A stretch of DNA of 64,000 nt from Rallus limicola. Lineage: Eukaryota; Chordata; Aves; Gruiformes; Rallidae. Both the position numbers and the translations under genes were made by a program. The notes under the pieces are model-generated. The model had not been told where the DNA came from and made no database searches. It saw nothing but the letters and a program-made list of their open reading frames with translations. Where the stretch lies: contig JAKCOZ010000234.1 in the NCBI GenBank assembly GCA_022605955.1, positions 62,001 to 126,000 of the forward strand, read 5' to 3'. This document shows positions 37,455-49,039 of this stretch, in pieces (the first letter of the stretch is position 1; every line of letters starts with the position of its first letter).

Positions 37455-38388
37455 ACACACGAGCAGACCCTGTCACTTTGGCTCTCAGCCTTTTCCTTTG
37501 CCTGGAAAGAGGGAACATGCCTGGAACCTCCTACGGTGCTTTTCTCGGCCCTAGCAGACTGCAATTCAAAACATGCTAAACGTCCAGCAATAACTCCCAA
37601 AGTAAAGAAGCTAGGCCTGAAAGGCATAGCTTGTCTGAAACCTCCTAACATGACACACGAGCAGCCCCTGTCACTTTGGTTCTCAGCCTTTTCCTTTGCC
37701 TGGAAAGAGGGAACATGCCTGGAACCTCCTACGGTGCTTTTCTCGGCCCTAGCAGACTGCAGTTCAAAACATGCTAAACGTCCAGCAATAACTCCCAAAG
37801 TAAAGAAGCTAGGCCTGAAAGGCATAGCTTGTCTGAAACCTCCTAACATGACACACGAGCAGCCCCTGTCACTTTGGCTCTCAGCCTTTTCCTTTGCCTG
37901 GAAAGAGGGAACATGCCTGGAACCTCCTACGGTGCTTTTCTCGGCCCTAGCAGACTGCAGTTCAAAACATGCTAAACGTCCAGCAATAACTCCCAAAGTA
38001 AAGAAGCTAGGCCTGAAAGGCATAGCTTGTCTGAAACCTCCTAACAGGACACACGAGCAGCCCCTGTCACTTTGGTTCTCAGCCTTTTCCTTTGCCTGGA
38101 AAGAGGGAACATGCCTGGAACCTCCTACAGTGCTTTTCTCAGCCCTAGCAGACTGCAGTTCAAAACATGCTAAACGTCCAGCAATAACTCCCAAAGTAAA
38201 GAAGCTAGGCCTGAAAGGCATAGCTTGTCTGAAACCTCCTAACAGGACACACGAGCAGACCCTGTCACTTTGGCTCTCAGCCTTTTCCTTTGCCTGGAAA
38301 GAGGGAACATGCCTGGAACCTCCTACGGTGCTTTTCTCGGCCCTAGCAGACTGCAGTTCAAAACATGCTAAACGTCCAGCAATAACTC
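37390..38388 (+). repeat. Block duplication D, copy 1 (from J21)
   Basis: The order from the junction is a CAATTC monomer, CATGAC/GGTTCTC, CATGAC/GGCTCTC, CAGCCCC/GGTTCTC, then CAGACCC. The same order follows J22 (offset 1,433) and, with one change, J25. Private CpG losses are CTACAGTG (38,129) and CTCAGCCC (about 38,140). The match ends at the clustered change at 38,389. Confidence 0.85.
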
Positions 38389-38398
38389 ATAAAATTAA
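38389..38398 (+). other. Clustered changes in one monomer
   Basis: ACTCCCAAAGTAAAG is replaced by ACTCATAAAATTAAG, four changes within nine bases, while the rest of the monomer is ordinary. The cluster sits at the end of block duplication D copy 1. Confidence 0.85.
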
Positions 38399-38822
38399 GA
38401 AGCTAGGCCTGAAAGGCATAGCTTGTCTGAAACCTCCTAACAGGACACACAAGCAGACCCTGTCACTTTGGCTCTCAGCCTTTTCCTTTGCCTGGAAAGA
38501 GGGAACATGCCTGGAACCTCCTACGGTGCTTTTCTCGGCCCTAGCAGACTGCAGTTCAAAACATGCTAAACGTCCAGCAATAACTCCCAAAGTAAAGAAG
38601 CTAGGCCTGAAAGGCATAGCTTGTCTGAAACCTCCTAACAGGACACACGAGCAGCCCCTGTCACTTTGGCTCTCAGCCTTTTCCTTTGCCTGGAAAGAGG
38701 GAACATGCCTGGAACCTCCTACGGTGCTTTTCTCGGCCCTAGCAGACTGCAGTTCAAAACATGCTAAACGTCCAGCAATAACTCCCAAAGTAAAGAAGCT
38801 AGGCATGAAAGGCATTGCTTGT

Positions 38823-38887
38823 CCTTTTAGGAGGTTTCAGACAAGCTAGGCCTGAAAGGCATAGCTTGTCTGAAACCTCCTAACAGG
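38823..38887 (+). repeat. Hairpin junction J22, intermediate left arm
   Basis: The left arm starts CCTTTTAGG (one mismatch), one step between the common CCTGTTAGG and the CCTTTCAGG of J21, J24 and J25. It carries the GGCATTGC flank. Confidence 0.94.
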
Positions 38888-40039
38888 ACACACGAGCAGA
38901 CCCTGTCACTTTGGCTCTCAGCCTTTTCCTTTGCCTGGAAAGAGGGAACATGCCTGGAACCTCCTACGGTGCTTTTCTCGGCCCTAGCAGACTGCAATTC
39001 AAAACATGCTAAACGTCCAGCAATAACTCCCAAAGTAAAGAAGCTAGGCCTGAAAGGAATAGCTTGTCTGAAACCTCCTAACATGACACACGAGCAGCCC
39101 CTGTCACTTTGGTTCTCAGCCTTTTCCTTTGCCTGGAAAGAGGGAACATGCCTGGAACCTCCTACGGTGCTTTTCTCGGCCCTAGCAGACTGCAGTTCAA
39201 AACATGCTAAACGTCCAGCAATAACTCCCAAAGTAAAGAAGCTAGGCCTGAAAGGCATAGCTTGTCTGAAACCTCCTAACATGACACACGAGCAGCCCCT
39301 GTCACTTTGGCTCTCAGCCTTTTCCTTTGCCTGGAAAGAGGGAACATGCCTGGAACCTCCTACGGTGCTTTTCTCGGCCCTAGCAGACTGCAGTTCAAAA
39401 CATGCTAAACGTCCAGCAATAACTCCCAAAGTAAAGAAGCTAGGCCTGAAAGGCATAGCTTGTCTGAAACCTCCTAACAGGACACACGAGCAGCCCCTGT
39501 CACTTTGGTTCTCAGCCTTTTCCTTTGCCTGGAAAGAGGGAACATGCCTGGAACCTCCTACGGTGCTTTTCTCGGCCCTAGCAGACTGCAGTTCAAAACA
39601 TGCTAAACGTCCAGCAATAACTCCCAAAGTAAAGAAGCTAGGCCTGAAAGGCATAGCTTGTCTGAAACCTCCTAACAGGACACACGAGCAGACCCTGTCA
39701 CTTTGGCTCTCAGCCTTTTCCTTTGCCTGGAAAGAGGGAACATGCCTGGAACCTCCTACGGTGCTTTTCTCGGCCCTAGCAGACTGCAGTTCAAACCATG
39801 CTAAACGTCCAGCAATAACTCCCAAAGTAAAGAAGCTAGGCCTGAAAGGCATAGCTTGTCTGAAACCTCCAAACAGGACACATGAGCAGCACCTGTCACT
39901 TTGGCTCTCAGCCTTTTCCTTTGCCTGGAAAGAGGGAACATGCCTGGAACCTCCTACGGTGCTTTTCTCGGCCCTAGCAGACTGCAGTTCAAAACATGCT
40001 AAACGTCCAGCAATAACTCCCAAAGTAAAGAAGCTAGGC
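38823..40039 (+). repeat. Block duplication D, copy 2 (from J22)
   Basis: This six-monomer block matches 41,933-43,149 at an offset of 3,110 bp. It shares GAAAGGAATAGC (39,051 and 42,161) and the CCAAACAGG/CATGAGCAGCACC monomer. Confidence 0.88.
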
Positions 40040-40057
40040 ATGAAAGGCATAGCTTGT

Positions 40058-40122
40058 CCTGTTAGGAGGTTTCAGACAAGCTAGGCCTGAAAGGCATAGC
40101 TTGTCTGAAACCTCCTAACAGG
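40058..40122 (+). repeat. Hairpin junction J23
   Basis: The arms are perfect and the flank GGCATAGC is ordinary. It is preceded by AGGCATG. It lies between members of the GCATTGC lineage without sharing their markers. Confidence 0.95.
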
Positions 40123-41292
40123 ACACACGAGCAGACCCTGTCACTTTGGCTCTCAGCCTTTTCCTTTGCCTGGAAAGAGGGAACATGCCTGGAACCTCCT
40201 ACGGTGCTTTTCTCGGCCCTAGCAGACTGCAGTTCAAAACATGCTAAACGTCCAGCAATAACTCCCAAAGTAAAGAAGCTAGGCCTGAAAGGCATAGCTT
40301 GTCTGAAACCTCCTAACAGGACATACGAGCAGACCCTGTCACTTTGGCTCTCAGCCTTTTCCTTTGCCTGGAAAGAGGGAACATGCCTGGAACCTCCTAC
40401 GGTGCTTTTCTCGGCCCTAGCAGACTGCAGTTCAAAACATGCTAAACGTCCAGCAATAACTCCCAAAGTAAAGAAGCTAGGCCTGAAAGGCATAGCTTGT
40501 CTGAAACCTCCTATCAGGACACCCGAGCAGACCCTGTCACTTTGGCTCTCAGCCTTTTCCTTTGCCTGGAAAGAGGGAACATGCCTGGAACCTCCTATGG
40601 TGCTTTTCTCGGCCCTAGCAGACTGCAGTTCAAAACATGCTAAACGTCCAGCAATAACTCCCAAAGTAAAGAAGCTAGGCCTGAAAGGCATAGCTTGTCT
40701 GAAACCTCCTAACAGGACACACGAGCAGCCCCTGTCACTTTGGCTCTCAGCCTTTTCCTTTGCCTGGAAAGAGGGAACATGCCTGGAACCTCCTACGGTG
40801 CTTTTCTCGGCCCTAGCAGACTGCAGTTCAAAACATGCTAAACGTCCAGCAATAACTCCCAAAGTAAAGAAGCTAGGCATGAAAGGCATAGCTTGTCTGA
40901 AACCTCCTAACAGGACACACGAGCAGCCCCTGTCACTTTGGCTCTCAGCCTTTTCCTTTGCCTGGAAAGAGGGAACATGCCTGGAACCTCCTACGGTGCT
41001 TTTCTCGGCCCTAGCAGACTGCAGTTCAAAACATGCTAAACGTCCAGCAATAACTCCCAAAGTAAAGAAGCTAGGCCTGAAAGGCATAGCTTGTCTGAAA
41101 CCTCCTAACAGGACACACGAGCAGCCCCTGTCACTTTGGCTCTCAGCCTTTTCCTTTGCCTGGAAAGAGGGAACATGCCTGGAACCTCCTACGGTGCTTT
41201 TCTCGGCCCTAGCAGACTGCAGTTCAAAACATGCTAAACGTCCAGCAATAACTCCCAAAGTAAAGAAGCTAGGCATGAATGGCATTGCTTGT

Positions 41293-41357
41293 CCTTTCAG
41301 GAGGTTTCAGACAAGCTAGGCCTGAAAGGCATAGCTTGTCTGAAACCTCCTAAGAGG
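41293..41357 (+). repeat. Hairpin junction J24, CCTTTCAGG lineage
   Basis: The left arm is CCTTTCAGG, the right arm ends TAAGAGG, and the flank is CATGAATGGCATTGC. It has two arm mismatches. It is nearly identical to J25. Confidence 0.94.
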
Positions 41358-41660
41358 ACACACGAGCAGACCCTGTCACTTTGGCTCTCAGCCTTTTCCT
41401 TTGCCTGGAAAGAGGGAACATGCCTGGAACCTCCTACGGTGCTTTTCTCGGCCCTAGCAGACTGCAGTTCAAAACATGCTAAACGTCCAGCAATAACTCC
41501 CAAAGTAAAGAAGCTAGGCCTGAAAGGCATAGCTTGTCTGAAACCTCCTAACATGACACACGAGCAGCCCCTGTCACTTTGGCTCTCAGCCTTTTCCTTT
41601 GCCTGGAAAGAGGGAACATGCCTGGAACCTCCTACGGTGCTTTTCTCGGCCCTAGCAGAC

Positions 41661-41675
41661 TGCAGTTCAAACATG
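41661..41675 (+). other. Single-base deletion 3
   Basis: GTTCAAACATG has three A bases where all other copies have four. It lies between J24 and J25 and is not shared by any paralogue I found. A sequencing error in a short A run is possible. Confidence 0.85.
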
Positions 41676-41932
41676 CTAAACGTCCAGCAATAACTCCCAA
41701 AGTAAAGAAGCTAGGCCTGAAAGGCATAGCTTGTCTGAAACCTCCTAACAGGACACACGAGCAGCCCCTGTCACTTTGGCTCTCAGCCTTTTCCTTTGCC
41801 TGGAAAGAGGGAACATGCCTGGAACCTCCTACGGTGCTTTTCTCGGCCCTAGCAGACTGCAGTTCAAAACATGCTAAACGTCCAGCAATAACTCCCAAAG
41901 TAAAGAAGCTAGGCATGAATGGCATTGCTTGT

Positions 41933-41997
41933 CCTTTCAGGAGGTTTCAGACAAGCTAGGCCTGAAAGGCATAGCTTGTCTGAAACCTCCTAAGAGG
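41933..41997 (+). repeat. Hairpin junction J25, last junction
   Basis: It is the same as J24 (CATGAATGGCATTGC flank, CCTTTCAGG, TAAGAGG), 640 bp downstream, which is three monomers plus 47 minus one deleted base. No junction follows in the remaining 22 kb. Confidence 0.94.
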
Positions 41998-43149
41998 ACA
42001 CACGAGCAGACCCTGTCACTTTGGCTCTCAGCCTTTTCCTTTGCCTGGAAAGAGGGAACATGCCTGGAACCTCCTACGGTGCTTTTCTCGGCCCTAGCAG
42101 ACTGCAATTCAAAACATGCTAAACGTCCAGCAATAACTCCCAAAGTAAAGAAGCTAGGCCTGAAAGGAATAGCTTGTCTGAAACCTCCTAACATGACACA
42201 CGAGCAGCCCCTGTCACTTTGGTTCTCAGCCTTTTCCTTTGCCTGGAAAGAGGGAACATGCCTGGAACCTCCTACGGTGCTTTTCTCGGCCCTAGCAGAC
42301 TGCAGTTCAAAACATGCTAAACGTCCAGCAATAACTCCCAAAGTAAAGAAGCTAGGCCTGAAAGGCATAGCTTGTCTGAAACCTCCTAACAGGACACACG
42401 AGCAGCCCCTGTCACTTTGGCTCTCAGCCTTTTCCTTTGCCTGGAAAGAGGGAACATGCCTGGAACCTCCTACGGTGCTTTTCTCGGCCCTAGCAGACTG
42501 CAGTTCAAAACATGCTAAACGTCCAGCAATAACTCCCAAAGTAAAGAAGCTAGGCCTGAAAGGCATAGCTTGTCTGAAACCTCCTAACAGGACACACGAG
42601 CAGCCCCTGTCACTTTGGTTCTCAGCCTTTTCCTTTGCCTGGAAAGAGGGAACATGCCTGGAACCTCCTACGGTGCTTTTCTCGGCCCTAGCAGACTGCA
42701 GTTCAAAACATGCTAAACGTCCAGCAATAACTCCCAAAGTAAAGAAGCTAGGCCTGAAAGGCATAGCTTGTCTGAAACCTCCTAACAGGACACACGAGCA
42801 GACCCTGTCACTTTGGCTCTCAGCCTTTTCCTTTGCCTGGAAAGAGGGAACATGCCTGGAAACTCCTACGGTGCTTTTCTCGGCCCTAGCAGACTGCAGT
42901 TCAAAACATGCTAAACGTCCAGCAATAACTCCCAAAGTAAAGAAGCTAGGCCTGAAAGGCATAGCTTGTCTGAAACCTCCAAACAGGACACATGAGCAGC
43001 ACCTGTCACTTTGGCTCTCAGCCTTTTCCTTTGCCTGGAAAGAGGGAACATGCCTGGAACCTCCTACGGTGCTTTTCTCGGCCCTAGCAGACTGCAGTTC
43101 AAAACATGCTAAACGTCCAGCAATAACTCCCAAAGTAAAGAAGCTAGGC
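41933..43149 (+). repeat. Block duplication D, copy 3 (from J25)
   Basis: It is the paralogue of 38,823-40,039. It differs by CAGGAC instead of CATGAC in the third monomer, GGAAACTCC (about 42,860) and the absence of CAAACCATGC. It links zone 2 to zone 3. Confidence 0.88.
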
Positions 43150-44195
43150 CTGAAAGGCATAGCTTGTCTGAAACCTCCTAACAGGACACACGAGCAGACC
43201 CTGTCACTTTGGCTCTCAGCCTTTTCCTTTGCATGGAAAGAGGGAACATGCCTGGAACCTCCTATGGTGCTTTTCTCGGCCCTAGCAGACTGCAGTTCAA
43301 AACATGCTAAACGTCCAGCAATAACTCCCAAAGTAAAGAAGCTAGGCATGAAAGGCATAGCTTGTCTGAAACCTCCTAACATGACACACGAGCAGCCCCT
43401 GTCACTTTGGTTCTCAGCCTTTTCCTTTGCCTGGAAAGAGGGAACATGCCTGGAACCTCCTACGGTGCTTTTCTCGGCCCTAGCAGACTGCAGTTCAAAA
43501 CATGCTAAACGTCCAGCAATAACTCCCAAAGTAAAGAAGCTAGGCCTGAAAGGCAGAGCTTGTCTGAAACCTCCTAACAGGACACACGAGCAGACCCTGT
43601 CACTTTGGCTCTCAGCCTTTTCCTTTGCCTGGAAAGAGGGAACATGCCTGGAACCTCCTACGGTGCTTTTCTCGGCCCTAGCAGACTGCAATTCAAAACA
43701 TGCTAAACGTCCAGCAATAACGCCCAAAGTAAAGATGCTAGGCCTGAAAGGCATAGCTTGTCTGAAACCTCCTAACAGGACACACGAGCAGACCCTGTCA
43801 CTTTGGCTCTCAGCCTTTTCCTTTGCCTGGAAAGAGGGAACATGCCTGGAACCTCCTACTGTGCTTTTCTCGGCCCTAGCAGACTGCAGCTCAAAACATG
43901 CTAAACGTCCAGCAATAACTCCCAAAGTAAAGAAGCTAGGCCTGAAAGGCATAGCTTGTCTGAAACCTCCTAACAGGACACACGAGCAGACCCTGTCACT
44001 TTGGCTCTCAGCCTTTTCCTTTGCCTGGAAAGAGGGAACATGCCTGGAACCTCCTACGGTGCTTTTCTCGGCCCTAGCAGACTGCAGTTCAAAACATGCT
44101 AAACGTCCAGCAATAACTCCCAAAGTAAAGAAGCTAGGCCTGAAAGGCATAGCTTGTCTGAAACCTCCTAACAGGACACATGAGCAGCACCTGTC

Positions 44196-46069
44196 ACTTT
44201 GGCTCTCAGCCTTTTCCTTTGCCTGGAAAGAGGGAACATGCCTGGAACCTCCTACGGTGCTTTTCTCGGCCCTAGCAGACTGCAGTTCAAAACATGCTAA
44301 ACGTCCAGCAATAACTCCCAAAGTAAAGAAGCTAGGCCTGAAAGGCATAGCTTGTCTGAAACCTCCTAACAGGACACACGAGCAGACCCTGTCACTTTGG
44401 CTCTCAGCCTTTTCCTTTGCCTGGAAAGAGGGAACATGCCTGGAACATCCTACGGTGCTTTTCTCGGCCCTAGCAGACTGCAGTTCAAAACATGCTAAAC
44501 GTCCAGCAATAACTCCCAAAGTAAAGAAGCTAGGCCTGAAAGGCATAGCTTTTCTGAAACCTCCTAACAGGACACACGAGCAGACCCTGTCACTTTGGCT
44601 CTCAGCCTTTTCCTTTGCCTGGAAAGAGGGAACATGCCTGGAACCTCCTACGGTGCTTTTCTCGGCCCTAGCAGACTGCAGTTCAAAACATGCTAAACGT
44701 CCAGCAATAACTCCCAAAGTAAAGAAGCTAGGCCTGAAAGGCATAGCTTGTCTGAAACCTCCTATCAGGACACCCGAGCAGACCCTGTCACTTTGGCTCT
44801 CAGCCTTTTCCTTTGCCTGGAAAGAGGGAACATGCCTGGAACCTCCTATGGTGCTTTTCTCGGCCCTAGCAGACTGCAGTTCAAAACATGCTAAACGTCC
44901 AGCAATAACTCCCAAAGTAAAGAAGCTAGGCCTGAAAGGCATAGCTTGTCTGAAACCTCCTAACAGGACACACGAGCAGACCCTGTCACTTTGGCTCTCA
45001 GCCTTTTCCTTTGCCTGGAAAGAGGGAACATGCCTGGAACCTCCTACGGTGCTTTTCTCGGCCCTAGCAGACTGCAGTTCAAAACATGCTAAACGTCCAG
45101 CAATAACTCCCAAAGTAAAGAAGCTAGGCCTGAAAGGCATAGCTTGTCTGAAACCTCCTAACAGGACACACGAGCACACCCTGTCACTTTGGCTCTCAGC
45201 CTTTTCCTTTGCCTGGAAAGAGGGAACATGCCTGGAACCTCCTACGGTGCTTTTCTCGGCCCTAGCAGACTGCAGTTCAAAACATGCTAAACGTCCAGCA
45301 ATAACTCCCAAAGTAAAGAAGCTAGGCCTGAAAGGCATAGCTTGTCTGAAACCTCCTAACAGGACACACGAGCAGCCCCTGTCACTTTGGCTCTCAGCCT
45401 TTTCCTTTGCCTGGAAAGAGGGAACATGCCTGGAACCTCCTACGGTGCTTTTCTCGGCCCTAGCAGACTGCAGTTCAAAACATGCTAAACGTCCAGCAAT
45501 AACTCCCAAAGTAAAGAAGCTAGGCCTGAAAGGCATAGCTTGTCTGAAACCTCCTAACAGGACACACGAGCAGACCCTGTCGCTTTGGCTCTCAGCCTTT
45601 TCCTTTGCCTGGAAAGAGGGAACATGCCTGGAACCTCCTACGGTGCTTTTCTCGGCCCTAGCAGACTGCAGTTCAAAACATGCTAAACGTCCAGCAATAA
45701 CTCCCAAAGTAAAGAAGCGAGGCCTGAAAGGCATAGCTTGTCTGAAACCTCCTAACAGGACACACGAGCAGACCCTGTCACTTTGGCTCTCAGCCTTTTC
45801 CTTTGCCTGGAAAGAGGGAACATGCCTGGAACCTCCTACGGTGCTTTTCTCGGCCCTAGCAGACTGCAGTTCAAAACATGCTAAACGTCCAGCAATAACT
45901 CCCAAAGTAAAGAAGCTAGGCCTGAAAGGCATAGCTTGTCTGAAACCTCCTAACAGGACACACGAGCAGACCCTGTCACTTTGGCTCTCAGCCTTTTCCT
46001 TTGCCTGGAAAGAGGGAACATGCCTGGAACCTCCTACGGTGCTTTTCTCGGCCCTAGCAGACTGCAGCT
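44196..46069 (+). repeat. 15-monomer higher-order repeat, partial copy 1
   Basis: It matches 47,166-49,039 at an offset of 2,970 bp. Shared markers are GGAACATCC (about 44,443), CCTATCAGGACACCC with CCTATGGTG (44,762-44,850), GAGCACACCC (about 45,171) and AAGCGAGGCC (about 45,717). Differences seen are CTTTTCTG at about 44,551 and GTCACTTT at the start. Confidence 0.88.
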
Positions 46070-47350
46070 CAAAACATGCTAAACGTCCAGCAATAACTCC
46101 CAAAGTAAAGAAGCTAGGCCTGAAAGGCATAGCTTGTCTGAAACCTCCTAGCAGGGCACACGAGCAGACCCTGTCACTTTGGCTCTCAGCCTTTTCCTTT
46201 GCCTGGAAAGAGGGAACATGCCTGGAACCTCCTACGGTGCTTTTCTCGGCCCTAGCAGACTGCAGTTCAAAACATGCTAAACGTCCAGCAATAACTCCCA
46301 AAGTAAAGAAGCTAGGCCTGAAAGGCATAGCTTGTCTGAAACCTCCTAACAGGACACATGAGCAGCCCCTGTGACTTTGGCTCTCAGCCTTTTCCTTTGC
46401 CTGGAAAGAGGGAACATGCCTGGAACCTCCTACGGTGCTTTTCTCGGCCCTAGCAGACTGCAGTTCAAAACATGCTAAACGTCCAGCAATAACTCCCAAA
46501 GTAAAGAAGCTAGGCCTGAAAGGCATAGCTTGTCTGAAACCTCCTAACAGGACACACGAGCAGACCCTGTCACTTTGGCTCTCAGCCTTTTCCTTTGCCT
46601 GGAAAGAGGGAACATGCCTGGAACCTCCTACGGTGCTTTTCTCGGCCCTAGCAGACTGCAGTTCAAAACATGCTAAACGTCCAGCAATAACTCCCAAAGT
46701 AAAGAAGCTAGGCCTGAAAGGCATAGCTTGTCTGAAACCTCCTAACAGGACACACGAGCAGACCCTGTCACTTTGGCTCTCAGCCTTTTCCTTTGCCTGG
46801 AAAGAGGGAACATGCCTGGAACCTCCTACGGTGCTTTTCTCGGCCCTAGCAGACTGCAGTTCAAAACATGCTAAACGTCCAGCAATAACTCCCAAAGTAA
46901 AGAAGCTAGGCCTGAAAGGCATAGCTTGTCTGAAACCTCCTAACAGGACACACGAGCAGACCCTGTCACTTTGGCTCTCAGCCTTTTCCTTTGCCTGGAA
47001 AGAGGGAACATGCCTGGAACCTCCTACGGTGCTTTTCTCGGCCCTAGCAGACTGCAGTTCAAAACATGCTAAACGTCCAGCAATAACTCCCAAAATAAAG
47101 AAGCTAGGCCTGAAAGGCATAGCTTGTCTGAAACCTCCTAACAGGACACACGAGCAGACCCTGTCGCTTTGGCTCTCAGCCTTTTCCTTTGCCTGGAAAG
47201 AGGGAACATGCCTGGAACCTCCTACGGTGCTTTTCTCGGCCCTAGCAGACTGCAGTTCAAAACATGCTAAACGTCCAGCAATAACTCCCAAAGTAAAGAA
47301 GCTAGGCCTGAAAGGCATAGCTTGTCTGAAACCTCCTAACAGGACACACG
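46070..47350 (+). repeat. Block matching 49,238-50,518 (16-monomer offset)
   Basis: Shared markers are CAGCTC, CCTAGCAGGGCACACG, ACATGAGCAGCCCC, AAAATAAAG and GTCGCTTT, all at an offset of 3,168 bp. The switch from 2,970 to 3,168 reflects one additional CAGCCCC monomer at about 49,090-49,240. A private change here is CTGTGACTTT (about 46,370), which puts a stop in the long + frame. Confidence 0.86.
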
Positions 47351-49039
47351 AGCAGACCCTGTCACTTTGGCTCTCAGCCTTTTCCTTTGCCTGGAAAGAG
47401 GGAACATGCCTGGAACATCCTACGGTGCTTTTCTCGGCCCTAGCAGACTGCAGTTCAAAACATGCTAAACGTCCAGCAATAACTCCCAAAGTAAAGAAGC
47501 TAGGCCTGAAAGGCATAGCTTGTCTGAAACCTCCTAACAGGACACACGAGCAGACCCTGTCACTTTGGCTCTCAGCCTTTTCCTTTGCCTGGAAAGAGGG
47601 AACATGCCTGGAACCTCCTACGGTGCTTTTCTCGGCCCTAGCAGACTGCAGTTCAAAACATGCTAAACGTCCAGCAATAACTCCCAAAGTAAAGAAGCTA
47701 GGCCTGAAAGGCATAGCTTGTCTGAAACCTCCTATCAGGACACCCGAGCAGACCCTGTCACTTTGGCTCTCAGCCTTTTCCTTTGCCTGGAAAGAGGGAA
47801 CATGCCTGGAACCTCCTATGGTGCTTTTCTCGGCCCTAGCAGACTGCAGTTCAAAACATGCTAAACGTCCAGCAATAACTCCCAAAGTAAAGAAGCTAGG
47901 CCTGAAAGGCATAGCTTGTCTGAAACCTCCTAACAGGACACACGAGCAGACCCTGTCACTTTGGCTCTCAGCCTTTTCCTTTGCCTGGAAAGAGGGAACA
48001 TGCCTGGAACCTCCTACGGTGCTTTTCTCGGCCCTAGCAGACTGCAGTTCAAAACATGCTAAACGTCCAGCAATAACTCCCAAAGTAAAGAAGCTAGGCC
48101 TGAAAGGCATAGCTTGTCTGAAACCTCCTAACAGGACACACGAGCACACCCTGTCACTTTGGCTCTCAGCCTTTTCCTTTGCCTGGAAAGAGGGAACATG
48201 CCTGGAACCTCCTACGGTGCTTTTCTCGGCCCTAGCAGACTGCAGTTCAAAACATGCTAAACGTCCAGCAATAACTCCCAAAGTAAAGAAGCTAGGCCTG
48301 AAAGGCATAGCTTGTCTGAAACCTCCTAACAGGACACACGAGCAGCCCCTGTCACTTTGGCTCTCAGCCTTTTCCTTTGCCTGGAAAGAGGGAACATGCC
48401 TGGAACCTCCTACGGTGCTTTTCTCGGCCCTAGCAGACTGCAGTTCAAAACATGCTAAACGTCCAGCAATAACTCCCAAAGTAAAGAAGCTAGGCCTGAA
48501 AGGCATAGCTTGTCTGAAACCTCCTAACAGGACACACGAGCAGACCCTGTCGCTTTGGCTCTCAGCCTTTTCCTTTGCCTGGAAAGAGGGAACATGCCTG
48601 GAACCTCCTACGGTGCTTTTCTCGGCCCTAGCAGACTGCAGTTCAAAACATGCTAAACGTCCAGCAATAACTCCCAAAGTAAAGAAGCGAGGCCTGAAAG
48701 GCATAGCTTGTCTGAAACCTCCTAACAGGACACACGAGCAGACCCTGTCACTTTGGCTCTCAGCCTTTTCCTTTGCCTGGAAAGAGGGAACATGCCTGGA
48801 ACCTCCTACGGTGCTTTTCTCGGCCCTAGCAGACTGCAGTTCAAAACATGCTAAACGTCCAGCAATAACTCCCAAAGTAAAGAAGCTAGGCCTGAAAGGC
48901 ATAGCTTGTCTGAAACCTCCTAACAGGACACACGAGCAGACCCTGTCACTTTGGCTCTCAGCCTTTTCCTTTGCCTGGAAAGAGGGAACATGCCTGGAAC
49001 CTCCTACGGTGCTTTTCTCGGCCCTAGCAGACTGCAGTT
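47166..49039 (+). repeat. 15-monomer higher-order repeat, partial copy 2
   Basis: It is the paralogue of 44,196-46,069, with the same marker order: GGAACATCC, CCTATCAGGACACCC, GAGCACACCC, AAGCGAGGCC. Confidence 0.88.

Larger units (their letters stand above)
3386..41997 (+). repeat. Zone 2: junction-bearing satellite, 25 palindromes
   Basis: This zone holds 189 full monomers broken by 25 hairpin junctions. Monomer counts between successive junctions are 4, 12, 34, 8, 2, 9, 8, 2, 23, 6, 7, 2, 5, 8, 3, 3, 19, 4, 3, 5, 7, 6, 6 and 3. A subtype marked by AACATGAC, CAGCCCC and GGTTCTC is common here (roughly forty copies before 43.4 kb by my count) and nearly absent later. It often follows a monomer with CAATTC or CAATAC just downstream of a junction. 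This linkage shows that junctions spread by amplifying multi-monomer blocks. Confidence 0.88.

Noticed and set aside
3386..41997. Junctions as sites where the array changes orientation
   Set aside because: Monomers on both sides of all 25 junctions run in the same + direction. Only 26 bp (or 45 bp in J6/J9) is inverted.
3386..41997. Junction hairpins as transcription terminators
   Set aside because: The arms are long and satellite-derived with no following T tract, and no gene is nearby to terminate.
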